A DNA stretch of 64,000 nt. It comes from Pseudevernia furfuracea. Its lineage: Eukaryota > Ascomycota > Lecanoromycetes > Lecanorales > Parmeliaceae. The stretch is from NCBI GenBank assembly GCA_022315425.1, contig JAIUPT010000038.1, forward strand, positions 2,161,501 through 2,225,500, in the 5' to 3' direction. Shown here one piece after another: positions 54,390 through 64,000 of the stretch (the stretch's first letter is position 1; every line of letters begins with the position of its first letter). A model generated the notes under the pieces. The model ran no database searches. It was not told the DNA's origin and saw only the letters and a list, made by a program, of their open reading frames with translations. A program made the position numbers and the translations under genes.

Positions 54390-55190
54390 ATGTCACGCAG
54401 AAGTACCAACCAAACGACTCGCGGTATGACTAGGCGCGAATCATCTGCTGGCATGTCCCGTGACGACAGACTCTCAAGAAACACCAGCAGCTCTCGTTCT
54501 CATGGGACTCATTCCCGTGGCGCTGAGATGTCAGTCTACAACGATTCCAGCCGCATGGGTGATCGTCATCATGAATTGTCTCGTCGTCGAGAGGACTCGG
54601 ACTCGGACTATGGCCATGGCCAAACATATGCCAGTGCACCGAATCATGATGCTGTTTGGAGTACGATGCGTGCCATGGGTATCAAACCCGAAGCGGGCAA
54701 AGCCTATGGTTTGAATGCGGATGGAACGTTAAGTATTACGGCTGCACCTACTCTCTCTATGGGAATCATTGAGCCACCTGGATATGGCTCTTCGGGTGGC
54801 CATGGGTGTGAATGCCGACACATCGGTCATGACTCCTACCCTGCCAATCATCATGCTGGGCAGTCCCGATCTTCTCGTCTTCTGGAAGTGCCGTCTTCGT
54901 CCCGTCATGAGAGCAGGCAGCTCGCTATCACTGACGGTCGCTCATCTCATTCCTCCTCGCGCCATGGCCATTCGCACGATGATCGCTCATCCCATTCCTC
55001 CTCGCGCCATGGCCATTCGCACGATGATCGCTCGTCCCATTCCTCCTCGCGCCCTGGCCATTCGATCGATGGTCGTGAAAGCAGATCAAGCAGACGCAGC
55101 ACTGGCGCTCGTCACTCTGAAGCTCAGCGCACTACTGGCTCGAGTTATGTTGGATCCATTGAAAGTCGGGACTCGACTCGTCGCCGCTAA
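54390..55190 (+). CDS. Ser/His/Arg-rich low-complexity protein with 15-residue repeats
   Basis: 266 residues from the ATG at 54390 (MSRRSTNQTTRGMTRRESSA), preferred over the ATG at 54213 because it directly follows the CA-rich leader. The protein is almost wholly disordered. One ordered-looking segment is NHDAVWSTMRAMGIKPEAGK, then AYGLNADGTLSITAAPTLSM, and a CEC motif follows. Three tandem 15-residue repeats (RSSHSSSRHGHSHDD) are encoded by 45-bp units at 54939-55073. The tail is Arg/Ser-rich. It resembles the neighbouring 51.8-kb gene in composition. Function unknown; RS-type composition hints at RNA- or chromatin-associated assemblies. Confidence 0.5.
   Translation: MSRRSTNQTTRGMTRRESSAGMSRDDRLSRNTSSSRSHGTHSRGAEMSVYNDSSRMGDRHHELSRRREDSDSDYGHGQTYASAPNHDAVWSTMRAMGIKPEAGKAYGLNADGTLSITAAPTLSMGIIEPPGYGSSGGHGCECRHIGHDSYPANHHAGQSRSSRLLEVPSSSRHESRQLAITDGRSSHSSSRHGHSHDDRSSHSSSRHGHSHDDRSSHSSSRPGHSIDGRESRSSRRSTGARHSEAQRTTGSSYVGSIESRDSTRRR
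54939..55073 (+). repeat. 45-bp tandem repeat, three copies, coding
   Basis: Units at 54939-54983, 54984-55028 and 55029-55073 begin CGCTCATC/CGCTCGTC and share the core CATTCCTCCTCGCGCC. They differ by a few substitutions. Confidence 0.9.
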
Positions 55191-56237
55191 TCTGCGACGT
55201 TACGGATGAAGTTGGTGATGGATTGGAATGGTAGGGAGGAGGGTGTTGGTATTGCAATGGAGTATGCTTTTGTAAGATAGAGAGGACTGACAATATATCT
55301 GCAGGGCTGTTAGGTAATGTCTAATATCAGAAATATCATTGCTTACAATTTCGCTTCATGGTGCACTTCGCGATTGACCAAACCATTGACTGAATCACTC
55401 TTTGTATCTCCCTGTACGCAATCACCGGTACCAGAGAGTACACCATTTGGAGAATTGGGCGCCTTGGCTTCATTCGTATCTTCCGAGGAAAATATAAAAA
55501 AAAAGGAAAAGGAAAAAAGCAGATTCAATGCCTTGCGCACGGCCTCTTGTGATCCACACCGCTCTTGATATCTCCTGGAGCTGTAAGAGCCCTCGATTTG
55601 ACGGGTACGCCTTTCTCGATGTTAAAAAGGCTAAAGCAATTGACGGCGTAGTCTTGTACCTTAGCCATCTTGGACTCTTGGTAGCTAGTTCCACTTCATA
55701 GTCATGCTTTCTGGTGAAGCCTATTAAGTTGTCTTCTCGACAACTTTCCTATGTGAAAGAAGACATAAAAAACAGTATTCAAAGGTTGAGAGCTGACAGA
55801 ATTGTATGGCTATAGTGTGGGCAGACGGTTTGAGCATTTGTGATTGCTGTCCGTCGTGAGGATGGTGAGGGATGTTAGAGACTGGACAGGCCTAGGGTCT
55901 AGCATAATGACGTCTTTACCAACGTCTTCTTCTGCTATACCATCTGATCTGTCGTTTTTTGCCATGCCTCTATCTTGTGAATTGTATTCTAAAGCCAATG
56001 AAAGTCGAGTGGGAAGTACTTTGCCCAGAGTTGACATCATTATTACGGCCGTTTTGTACGTGCATTGCCAAACCCGAAGCTCTGCATGAGGCATCGCACC
56101 GCTTTTCGATTGCTTCAAGAATCAAGATCAGTAAGGGCTCTTGCTTGGAGGAAAACGTTTCCATACACCGGACCAAGCGACGCCGTCCAACGAACCCATC
56201 TGCGTTGAATCAACTTCATCGCTCTATCCTCTATCCA
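55191..56237. other. Intergenic stretch
   Basis: An A-rich run near 55495-55520. Small frames on both strands only. No gene recognised. Confidence 0.45.
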
Positions 56238-56786
56238 ATGAATTTTGATTTTCTTTCTTCCGCCTTTCAGCGTTGCCCCGCCCTCTTTACTGCTTCTGCC
56301 CAACATTCTTTCCCGGTAGACCTGGACTCTGGGATTGACTCTGAAATCGACTCTCTTGAAATATCTACCTCACTCTTCGAACAACCTACTTCCGACTCCA
56401 ACCCAGCCATGGGATTCCTTGTGGAGCACTCGGTGGTTCTGTATCGCCAGCCTCATTCAGTGAACGAGCCCGTGCCTACACTAATACCTGCTCCAACCGT
56501 CTACTATAACGGCCCTCCACCCCAGCTACCTCCTCACTCCATCTATCGTGTACATCTGCAGTACAGCCCTTTTGCATACTACCCCCAACAGCATCATGCG
56601 ACCGTGGAAGTCGACCTCTCCGTTGTAGCCGTACAACACCACCAAGTCCAGAGGCACCACGAAAACCACCATTGGACACACTTATCAGCCAGTACTATCC
56701 CCACCACCATCATACCACAGCGTCTTCATCGTTGTGACAAACGCCGTGACAAGCATCGTCACCATCATTACTATCATGGAAGGTAG
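56238..56786 (+). CDS. Hypothetical Pro/His/Tyr-rich protein
   Basis: 182 residues from the ATG at 56238 (MNFDFLSSAFQRCPALFTAS), chosen because upstream codons of the open frame look like random sequence. It has an acidic segment (DSGIDSEIDSLEIS), a central hydrophobic stretch (MGFLVEHSVVLYRQPH), a Pro/Tyr-rich region (PTLIPAPTVYYNGPPPQLPP) and a His-rich end. No domain was recognised. It sits in the same series of plus-strand low-complexity genes. Confidence 0.35.
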   Translation: MNFDFLSSAFQRCPALFTASAQHSFPVDLDSGIDSEIDSLEISTSLFEQPTSDSNPAMGFLVEHSVVLYRQPHSVNEPVPTLIPAPTVYYNGPPPQLPPHSIYRVHLQYSPFAYYPQQHHATVEVDLSVVAVQHHQVQRHHENHHWTHLSASTIPTTIIPQRLHRCDKRRDKHRHHHYYHGR

Positions 56787-57428
56787 CTCATGCATGCAGA
56801 CTACACCGCTCTTCCTTCGCTCCAACGCATCTGACAACCCACCTTCTCCATCTAGACAGCTCGCCCTGTTCCCCCTCCGTCCGTGTTGTCAACCCTTCCC
56901 ATCTCTTGTAAAGTCTGCGAGTTATATCAGCTCTTCTAATTCAAACATAAACTCGACATCCACATCTGATCGACATTGAGCTGGCGGGTTTACTATTCGG
57001 TTTTTCTCAAAGCTGGGATCTAGTTTGTATTTAATAAAGGAGTTTGAAGTTTATTAACGACAGTGGATGGGATTTCGGGAGCCTGTTTAGTTTTTCGAAT
57101 ACACACCCTTAACCTTTCATTTTCACAACACTGTTCAGCTCTCCAGCCAAGCCGAGTTTTATTACCAAGAGCAGAACATCTCTCGCGATCTACGCCGTAA
57201 CGAACAATGGCCGCTGACCTATTGCAGGAATCAGAGTAGTGATAAACCAAAGGATTCGACCGCCTTACCACGTCACTAGTTTGGCCCCGCTCCATTCTTC
57301 CTCCTTTTCCTCCTCCTTTTCCCATCCATCCGGCTTCCCCTCTCCAAAAGTGAATATCGAAATCCTTACCATCCGCAAACCCTATTATAGAAACCCAGCA
57401 ACAACCTCAAGCAAACCCACCTCACACC
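56787..57428. other. Intergenic stretch
   Basis: No gene recognised. A T/C-rich segment (57290-57420) precedes the next ATG and is likely promoter and leader. Confidence 0.45.
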
Positions 57429-58129
57429 ATGCCCCCCTACTACCCCACCCCTCCAGGTCCACCAGCACCTCCGCCCCTCCAACCCGGCTCACCCGAATAC
57501 AACGCCTACTTCTCCAGCCCCTGGAACCCCAACCCCCCGTCCCCGCACCACTCACCGCCCACCAGCCGCAAATCTACAAGGGAAAGACCGCACGACCGCC
57601 CATCCCACCCCAACCCACGCGGCACCACGCTCGGATCCCCATCGGAACCCCCGCCCCGACGCCGCCGCCGACCCTCGACCCCCGCCCCGCCCACCAAGGC
57701 GGCATGAGCACCTACGACCGACCCGGCCTGGCGACTTGGGTAGCCGCGACCTCTTTCTTCCCCCACCACCATAACGGACCGGGGGGAAACGTGCATCCGC
57801 GAAAAGCGCCGACGACGACGACGCACCCTCATCGATCCCTTCATTCGACACCACCGGGGCGGGCACCAGCGGCGCCCCAAACGACGCAACCCGGCCCCTC
57901 CACGACGCCGAAACCACGCTCTTCTTCCCGCACCAAGGGCGTGCGGTTCACCCCGAGCGTGCGAGCTCGCGATGAGGCAAAGGCCGAGGCGGGGAATGGG
58001 TCGCGATCGAACGGGACGAGGGTCAAACGCTTGGCGTGCGGACGTTGTCAGGTGAAGCCGGTGGATTGGACGGTGGATGGGGAGGACTATTGTGATGGGT
58101 GCTATCGAGAGTCGAGGAAGTGGCGGTAG
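57429..58129 (+). CDS. Pro-rich protein with C-terminal CxxC zinc-ribbon-like motif; frame change unresolved
   Basis: The likely start is MPPYYPTPPGPPAPPPLQPG at 57429. Its frame closes at 57707, while a second frame, open from well upstream to 58129, carries the C-terminal part. That part has GVRFTPSVRARDEAKAEAG, then RLACGRCQVKPVDW and GEDYCDGCYRESRKW, a CX2C...CX2C zinc-binding motif. The two must be joined by a short intron or a frameshift within 57.45-57.7 kb. I see no strong donor there. An alternative is a shorter protein starting at the in-frame ATG near 57704 (MSTYDRPGLATW). Composition is extremely C-rich on the plus strand. Function unknown. Confidence 0.45.
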
Positions 58130-58428
58130 GAGTGTTGGATTGTGCGTCGGACGAGGAGAGCAGGCTGGGATGAAGGAATGGCGCAGGGGGGGTTGCGAGG
58201 CATGTGGGATATAATGATGATAGGGAGACTTGAGTGAGGGAGATTCCTGATATGAGTCTAGACTCTGGGGTTCTCAGATAGTAAAGACGGAAGTAAATAG
58301 GTGCAATCACACAGGTTCTATGACAGACAAGATAGGAGATCCCAGATACCTGTAACTATCAGACATCATCCGCGACCCTCTCACATTGCCCTCTCGTATC
58401 AATTCAGGCGTGAGCGGACAATCCACCA
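58130..58428. other. Intergenic stretch between convergent genes
   Basis: No feature recognised. Confidence 0.5.
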
Positions 58429-60831
58429 TCAAGCTTCCTTCGGTTTGCTTCCTCCGCCCATCAGTCCTCCAGCCAAACCGCTGGCCCAACCAGATGCTTT
58501 GTTCAAGCCTTCCTTCCCTCCTCCCGCAATACTAGACGCCCAGGCGCCAGGACCTTGTTGTGCATTATCCACCTTCTTGACTTCGGGCAACACACCCGTA
58601 TCCGCACTCGCCGCAGCCTTGCTCTCGGCATCACCACTTGACTTCTCACCTCTCAGCCTCTTTGGCAAATAGCCCCAGGCAGACTGCAACATTCCTTTCC
58701 GCGTTTCCTGTTGCACTTCTAGCTCCATTTGAACAGCTTCGGCTTCTGCAGCGGATGACTCTGCTTGTTGCTGTTCCTTGCTCTTCTCCCCATCCTTGCC
58801 CATGCCGAGAGGGTTGTCCTTGAGTACCTTCTCGCCTTCTGCTTTAGCTCTGTCGGCGTACTTTTTCTTCGCATCTTCCTCGTCCATCTTTTCGAGTGCC
58901 GCTTCCTCTTTGGCGACGGCGGACATTTCAATGTCTTCGAACCCAATCTTCTTCAAAATGTGACCAACAAGGTAGCGGTAGCGCAGATGTCCGCTTACGC
59001 TCTCGCTAACATCGACATTCTCAACGCTGGGAATACCTTCAACCTTTTGGAGTCCAGCAACGCCATATTGGATGCTGCTTGTGCGATACAAGAAGCCTAA
59101 AACGTAATCATTTTCGCTGTAGACGTTGACAAGCCTGCTGGCTACAACGGAGCGCATGACTCGCCAATCTGCGGTGGTACTAGGTGCCGGAGCCCCAATC
59201 AAAACAACTGATTCAATGAGGCCAAAGGCACGGCGTTTGGCAAGACTCATGAGGCAGGAGTATATCACTCTGGCGCCTAGAGAGTACCCAATCAATGTAA
59301 CAGGCCTCTCCCCTTGAGCTTTGTTTATGAGCGCGTCGGCGAGCACCTCACCGGCTTTATCCGCACGGCTCCGAGCGATCGAGAATGGATTGTCAACCAC
59401 TCGCGACACTTTAAGAAGGGCAAGAGGCCACATTGCATCCATCAATCCTGCGAAGACCGTTCGCTTAATAAGTTCTGACTTAGCATAGCCCCAAGCGGCA
59501 GATGATACCATTGCGCTCATACTGTTACCAAGGTTCATAAGCGCTTCAAGCTCGAAACGTAGTGCGAAGACTTCGCTGCCATGGCCTAGCACACGCCACG
59601 GAGTTACAACCTCCGATTTCGATGTCAGCCAACCAGTAATGCCGATGGTAACGCGCAGGCGGCGCTGGGCCGGATCCTCGACACCTTCCTTGTCTTCTTT
59701 GCTTTCCTTCTTGAAGTGGTATGGAAAGTGGTGAGTTTTTGGTGTGGTCCCACTTTGGCCATTTTGAGAATTTTGAATGCCGCTTTCTGTGTCCAAAGAC
59801 TTTTCGACTTGTTTGGACTTCTGAGCGAGGCTTTTGGCTTCTTTCTCATCTTTTTGTTCAATGTCCTTGCCGTCTTTTCGCACAGGTAAAAAGGCGAAAT
59901 CTTCAACTTGTCGCGCGTAATTATCCATCATCTGGCCCGTCATTCGTCCGCCGTATGCTCCAAACAATCCACCGACTATCACCGTGCTTCCAGCCACGGT
60001 GCCGAGATAGCCCGCTGCAGCCGTAGCACCTAGTCCAACACCTCCCATTACACTTCCAACACCAGCTGCAACCAACGGTGCGGCTAGACCACCAGTAACG
60101 CCGATAAGAGCAGCTCCTGCAACTGTGGCCAGGCCCACTTTCCATTTCCTCGAATCTTTGTTCTCTTCCACTTTCTTCTTCGCTTCAGCGTCTCCAGACA
60201 TTTGATTCGCTGCTTCAAGCAGACCTTTCGCAATCTTCTCTTCATCTTCAGTCAAAATCTTGAGCGGAAGTTTAAGCGAGGAGGTTATGTAGAGTAGGAG
60301 GACGCGTGATGGACCAATATAGTGTTCCAGAGATAGCATAAGCAGTAACATAGAGTGTATTATAAGGATTTTGGTTTTCTCGTCGAGCGATGCGAGTGGG
60401 GTATCAATCGGAGGGTAGAACTTCGATAGTGACGCAGCTGCGGACTCGTCTGATTCCGTAGGTTTGGATGGGTCGACCTTGACATCTGATGGAGCGTGAA
60501 TGGTTGAGTCCGGTGCCTTGGCGGTTCTCATTTGGGAGGAAGCTTCTTCTCTGGAATTGACAACCTCCCCGACTCTTAAGATGACACTGCTCCGCCATTC
60601 GTCAAAGAACTTGAGCGATGCTTGCTTGAGCTCCTTCATAGCTGGAGCACTGAGCTCTTTCTCCCGCTGCTCCTTAAGCTTCCGCTCTGCATCCATTTTG
60701 GCGACATCCACCGTACCGGGATCAACATTGGGGTTGGTGATCTTATCATCTTCGGATGTAGTGAGCTCTTGCACGAGATCTTTTGAGATGCCAACGGAGG
60801 CGTCGAAGCTGGAGATGATGGTCTTGCGCAT
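58429..60831 (-). CDS. DUF726 (TMCO4-like) alpha/beta-hydrolase membrane protein
   Basis: 800 residues from the ATG at 60831. The frame stays open to an acceptor-like TTGCAG/GGAG at 60946 and encodes a plausible extension (KHPPAKQEEGKEQSLT, then LLIASVAAA), so a first exon near 61.0 kb is probably missing. A helical region is followed by a Gly/Ala-rich membrane hairpin (about residues 230-300, VATVAGAALIG-like). A lipase-like fold contains the nucleophile elbow LIGYSLGARVIYSCL and SVVLIGAPAPSTTADWRVMR, then VNVYSENDYVLGFLYR and SGHLRYRYLVGHILKKIG. The C-terminus is charged, then Gly-rich. Relatives are human TMCO4 and yeast Mil1. Enzymatic activity is inferred. Confidence 0.85.
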   Translation of the reverse strand: MRKTIISSFDASVGISKDLVQELTTSEDDKITNPNVDPGTVDVAKMDAERKLKEQREKELSAPAMKELKQASLKFFDEWRSSVILRVGEVVNSREEASSQMRTAKAPDSTIHAPSDVKVDPSKPTESDESAAASLSKFYPPIDTPLASLDEKTKILIIHSMLLLMLSLEHYIGPSRVLLLYITSSLKLPLKILTEDEEKIAKGLLEAANQMSGDAEAKKKVEENKDSRKWKVGLATVAGAALIGVTGGLAAPLVAAGVGSVMGGVGLGATAAAGYLGTVAGSTVIVGGLFGAYGGRMTGQMMDNYARQVEDFAFLPVRKDGKDIEQKDEKEAKSLAQKSKQVEKSLDTESGIQNSQNGQSGTTPKTHHFPYHFKKESKEDKEGVEDPAQRRLRVTIGITGWLTSKSEVVTPWRVLGHGSEVFALRFELEALMNLGNSMSAMVSSAAWGYAKSELIKRTVFAGLMDAMWPLALLKVSRVVDNPFSIARSRADKAGEVLADALINKAQGERPVTLIGYSLGARVIYSCLMSLAKRRAFGLIESVVLIGAPAPSTTADWRVMRSVVASRLVNVYSENDYVLGFLYRTSSIQYGVAGLQKVEGIPSVENVDVSESVSGHLRYRYLVGHILKKIGFEDIEMSAVAKEEAALEKMDEEDAKKKYADRAKAEGEKVLKDNPLGMGKDGEKSKEQQQAESSAAEAEAVQMELEVQQETRKGMLQSAWGYLPKRLRGEKSSGDAESKAAASADTGVLPEVKKVDNAQQGPGAWASSIAGGGKEGLNKASGWASGLAGGLMGGGSKPKEA

Positions 60832-61965
60832 GGCAGCCGCAACGCTGGCAATGAGGAGCGTAAGCTCCCCCCTCTGGTTCTCATCAAGTAATGTGGTCAG
60901 AGATTGCTCCTTGCCCTCTTCCTGCTTTGCTGGAGGGTGCTTCTCCCTGCAATGATTAGCCCATGACCTCTCTGTTGCGATCGGCGGTAATATACTGACA
61001 TATCGCCCACCTAGACAGTATTGAGTTGGCTTAGGTAGAGATATAGCGAAATTCCGGATTTATTAGCAACGTAAATCTAAAGCAATTGGGTAAGGTCCAT
61101 TGTTACTGCCGTGTTTGAACCTGTTCCTCGCTCGAATCAGTGACGTAGTAGATTAGGGCTAGGGCTGCTTCTACTCTAGCGGCATTTTTGAAAAAAGGGC
61201 AGCAGATAACTAGAGTGAAAGGTTTTCTTTCTCCCAGATATTCAAGTATCTTACTGACGCGCAGTCAAGTTGGAGACATCTGGCTGTATTTGTGGGCAAA
61301 AGTAACCTCGCTGCCGCTTAGCTAGCCTAGAGCGATGAAGTGCACTTAGGCTGCCCATCTTTTCATGATGTTCTTCTTACTCTCAAGCTCGGCTGAAGCC
61401 GGTGGTATGAATCTACTACGATGATTGATCAACGGACACCAAATCAGGCGCAGCGTAAAGTTGCCGCCATCATGCCTAATAAGAAGGCATGAAGTGAACT
61501 TCAACTGTCGGAGATGAACCAGCATTATGAAAACTGCTCACGGAAGAGTGTTCTCGGAATGGCGAAGTTTTGACTCTGCTTCTTGATCCCGAAATCAGGT
61601 TCTTAGCTTGCTGTATTGAGTCTGATTGGCTGTCACCAAGTACGTTTTGGAGAAGACCTACGACGCAATCCTAGAGCAAAAGGGGGCTTGATTCAAGGGT
61701 GTCCAAAGAGCCAATGCTTCTATCGATTGGATGCAACGAAGCGGGGGATACCGGGGTGGGGAGCGGTGACTCTATGGATGGAGATCCCCGGCTTCGATAC
61801 GCTCACAGTAATGGGTCTACTTCCTCCCCCGGTATTGCTGGGGGTTAGCTCCATTATGGCCTTCCACATGTAAGGTAGATATTACTACCCGAGCAATCGC
61901 GCCATCATACATATGTAGCTTAATCTCAGAGGTTCCAAGCCAATAACGAAGATACTCCCAATCTG
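60832..61965. other. Intergenic stretch, probable first exon and promoter of the DUF726 gene
   Basis: 60832-60946 is probably additional coding sequence of the DUF726 gene. From 61.0 to 61.96 kb no gene is recognised. Confidence 0.4.
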
Positions 61966-62599
61966 AATCTATTCCATACCAGCCGCCAGGTCTATGCAGA
62001 ATGCTGGCCGATCTTTGGCAAGCAAAACATGTTCGACTTCTCCAACCCAGAAACCTCAGTCACCGCAGCGTCGATGTACCTGGCATGCCTCAACGACCGA
62101 TCTCAGCAAGCTCTACAGCACATCCGCAGGCTGCACCTGATGTTCGGCGAGCCCCTGTACCGCCATGGCTGGAGTAACCCCGCCCTCGTTTCGCCCCAGT
62201 GGAGTCAAATATGCATCAAAATCTCCACAGTGCTATCACCTCACCAGCTGATTCTGTCTGTCAATGAGAGGTTGCCTAAACGCTTGGTCGCTTGGCCAGC
62301 ATTGGATTCAGACAGAGCCCGTCTTCCACCTTGGATGCAGGAGGCCTGAGATCTGCAGGATTACCAATCTGCGTAAGCTGGAATTGAACGTGGCCAGCGA
62401 CCGCCACGGTGGACTCGAGTTGATCAACCATCTGCGAGTCAGGGTGTTGGCGAACGGCTCAGAGTTGCTGAAGATGGGAGAAAAAGAATTATTGTATACG
62501 ATTAAAGTGGTGGGAGGTCGGTCCTTGGCGGTGGTCTCGAACTACATCCTTCTGAAGACTCAGCCGATGGCGTTCCGGTGCAGTATCCCACCTGGTTGA
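61966..62599 (+). pseudogene. Degraded F-box-like family copy
   Basis: The frame from about 61966 reads NLFHTSRQVYAECWPIFGKQ, then NMFDF and DRSQQALQHIRRLHLMFG. These align with the downstream partial gene (NIFLTSRKVYSETWPIFYQQ; YHALRHIRELHLLIG). The frame stops at 62349. Homology-like sequence continues in another frame (RITNLRKLELNVASDRHGG) to 62599, so there is a frame change near 62300-62350. No equivalent of the N-terminal LPTELRIKIYEYAL segment was found upstream. It is a truncated, frameshifted paralogue. Confidence 0.6.
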
Positions 62600-63424
62600 T
62601 CAGTTTTTCGTTCGGGAGAGTGGCCGAGGTGCTCATGGCGGGCCAGTGGCGGAGTGACTGATACAGCTGTGATGCCTGTTTTGAAGTTGGTATTAGTCTG
62701 GCCACAATGAGGTTGTTGTAGCAAACTGTACTCATTTGGGGGCTATACACCATTTTCTTCCCATATTGATGGGTGAGATGCGTACAGCAGTAATATACTG
62801 ACATGTGGCAAGGTCAAGTGATGGGTATCAGGGCGGGGTGCAGCACTTTGTATGGGCGGACCTTATATGGATTGTCTATAAGGTATTGTTCGCTGTATAT
62901 TTGGCGCTAATTCATCTTCACTCTACGATCTGCCTTGCCACTTCTGAGGGAAATTCTTAGCTTAACACCGTTTCTGAAACCGTCGTCTCCTCAAGTTGGC
63001 TCACTGTCACAACAACACTTTTTGCGGAAACACCAGTATTTCTGACAGCTAATTTGGATATATCAGGCGAGCTTCCTCTTCTTTCCACGGGTTCACGAGC
63101 GATTACAGCTCCTTCCATATTTCGCTGAACGTCTCCTTTCACAGGTTGGGCCCCAGTCAAAGCATCTCTTTGCGGTCTCACTGCGTCAGACGCGGTCCCT
63201 CTAGGGCCACATCCCAGCCACATCTCGCCTCTACCTACGTCGCACGCCGTACTTGGTTGGAGGACAGCTACAAGTTCCCTCTCATTCATACTGGCTCAAA
63301 CACAGCCAGAGCTCCTCGGTCACAGCTTGTCCACGTCGAACGTGACATTTCATTGAGGAGAGACTCTTGAATCGATCGCAAACACAGTCCGAATACTAGT
63401 ACCTGCCTACGTTTGCCTCCCGCC
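62600..63424. other. Intergenic stretch
   Basis: A minus-strand frame is listed separately (62957-63289). Otherwise it is the probable promoter of the F-box-like gene at 63425. Confidence 0.4.
62957..63289 (-). CDS. Short hypothetical protein (doubtful)
   Basis: 110 codons from an ATG (MNERELVAVLQPSTACDVGR). It is hydrophilic and Val/Thr/Arg-rich towards the end (VSAKSVVVTVSQLEETTVSE). No domain, no splice evidence. It could be a chance frame in the promoter of the divergent neighbour. Confidence 0.2.
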   Translation of the reverse strand: MNERELVAVLQPSTACDVGRGEMWLGCGPRGTASDAVRPQRDALTGAQPVKGDVQRNMEGAVIAREPVERRGSSPDISKLAVRNTGVSAKSVVVTVSQLEETTVSETVLS

Positions 63425-64000
63425 ATGTTCGACCTGATGAAGCTTCCAACGGAGTTACGAATCAAGATCTATGAGTATGCGCTGGTACGAGACGTTATCA
63501 GAATCGTCAGCACCGCACATCCATTCGGAGCTGTGCCTCCTCATGACAACAAACATACGCAGATTTACTACGAAGAACCAAATCCCAACAAACCTGTTAT
63601 CTTACGCAGCACGCGGAAATCATTTATTGCAGTCATGATGGTGGGAGATGAGATCTCGTGGTCCTATGGTATCCAGCCAGGCGGCTTTCCTCCCATGGTC
63701 AACATCTTCCTCACGAGTCGCAAAGTTTATTCCGAGACATGGCCGATATTCTACCAGCAAAACGCTTTTGCCTTCATCACTCCTCTTCAAACTTTGCACT
63801 CCGCCTACAACTGCCTTATGTTTTTATACGATCGACCATACCACGCTTTACGGCACATAAGGGAGCTTCATCTGCTAATTGGCAACGCACCCCAACATGC
63901 AGTCCGCCTACATCTAATCGATCCAGCTTGGCACGCTCTTTTACACGACATCAGCAGATACATGTCCGTTCGTGTCCTAGTCCTATACGTCCGAGGGAGA
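63425..64000 (+). CDS. F-box-like/DUF7730-type protein, truncated by the window end
   Basis: Open from the ATG at 63425 to the last base: 192 codons without a stop. The N-terminus MFDLMKLPTELRIKIYEYAL is the LPxELRxxIYE motif of the fungal F-box-like/DUF7730 family. FPPMVNIFLTSRKVYSETWP, IFYQQNAFAF, then ALRHIRELHLLIGN and SRYMSVRVLVLYVRG follow. These proteins are numerous in Pezizomycotina and may be substrate adaptors. The nearby degraded copy suggests tandem duplication. The C-terminus lies beyond the window. Confidence 0.75.
   Translation, partial: MFDLMKLPTELRIKIYEYALVRDVIRIVSTAHPFGAVPPHDNKHTQIYYEEPNPNKPVILRSTRKSFIAVMMVGDEISWSYGIQPGGFPPMVNIFLTSRKVYSETWPIFYQQNAFAFITPLQTLHSAYNCLMFLYDRPYHALRHIRELHLLIGNAPQHAVRLHLIDPAWHALLHDISRYMSVRVLVLYVRGR

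Noticed and set aside
57506..57917. Arg/Gly-rich minus-strand frames
   Set aside because: Antisense to the Pro-rich gene; composition explained by C-rich coding on the plus strand.
61140..61180. Telomere-like TTAGGGCTAGGG
   Set aside because: Only two imperfect units; not a telomeric array.
62616..62660. tRNA-Leu/Ser-like start (GAGAGTGGCCGAG)
   Set aside because: Resembles a tRNA 5' half, but no anticodon arm, variable arm or T arm with GGTTCGA follows.

Overview
The window is nuclear DNA from a filamentous ascomycete (Pezizomycotina; class not determinable, a Dothideomycete-like fungus is a guess). The evidence is short introns of about 46-72 nt with GT donors, CTNA-type branch sites and YAG acceptors. 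The gene families also fit: a Zn(II)2Cys6 factor with a fungal C-terminal region, a HET-domain relic, an RTA1-like relic, a Gta3/GatC protein, a Mus7/Mms22 protein and a 700-residue GMC oxidoreductase. Every gene model is read by eye from the sequence. Family names rest on motif recognition, not on searches.

Layout. 0-5.7 kb is sparse. It holds a Ser-rich small protein, a small coiled-coil gene, and a RING-like gene followed in the same frame, after one TAA, by a Gag-type zinc-knuckle segment. 6-17.4 kb carries a bromodomain protein of the BRD8/Bdc1 type, small spliced genes, a DUF2470 membrane protein, a His-rich secreted protein and a mitochondrial GatC-like subunit. 17.7-24.8 kb is a compact housekeeping block: HMG-CoA lyase, DPH1 (divergent from it), a kynurenine-aminotransferase-like gene, MGS1/WRNIP1 (divergent from that) and a four-exon small gene. 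24.8-28.5 kb is mostly non-coding, with a GrpB-family gene and a three-copy 34-bp tandem repeat.

28.5-43.5 kb behaves as an accessory, decaying region. It contains a GMC oxidoreductase, a 720-bp TA-flanked inverted-repeat element (MITE-like), a frameshifted LURP-one/tubby-like gene, a frame-broken RTA1-like gene, a Zn2Cys6 transcription factor, a HET pseudogene, two short repeats with tRNA-type B boxes, a tiny CxxC-rich protein and an NTF2/SnoaL-like relic carrying stop codons where tryptophan is expected.

43.7-58.1 kb starts with a 6.7-kb single-exon Mus7/Mms22 gene. It then carries mostly plus-strand genes for hydrophilic, low-complexity proteins, some with recent tandem repeats and CxxC motifs. 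58.4-61 kb is a DUF726 (TMCO4-like) hydrolase. The right end holds a degraded copy and an apparently intact, window-truncated copy of an F-box-like gene family.

No RNA gene, CRISPR array or complete transposon is supported. The most notable feature is the clustering of broken genes in 28-43.5 kb next to intact housekeeping and repair genes.
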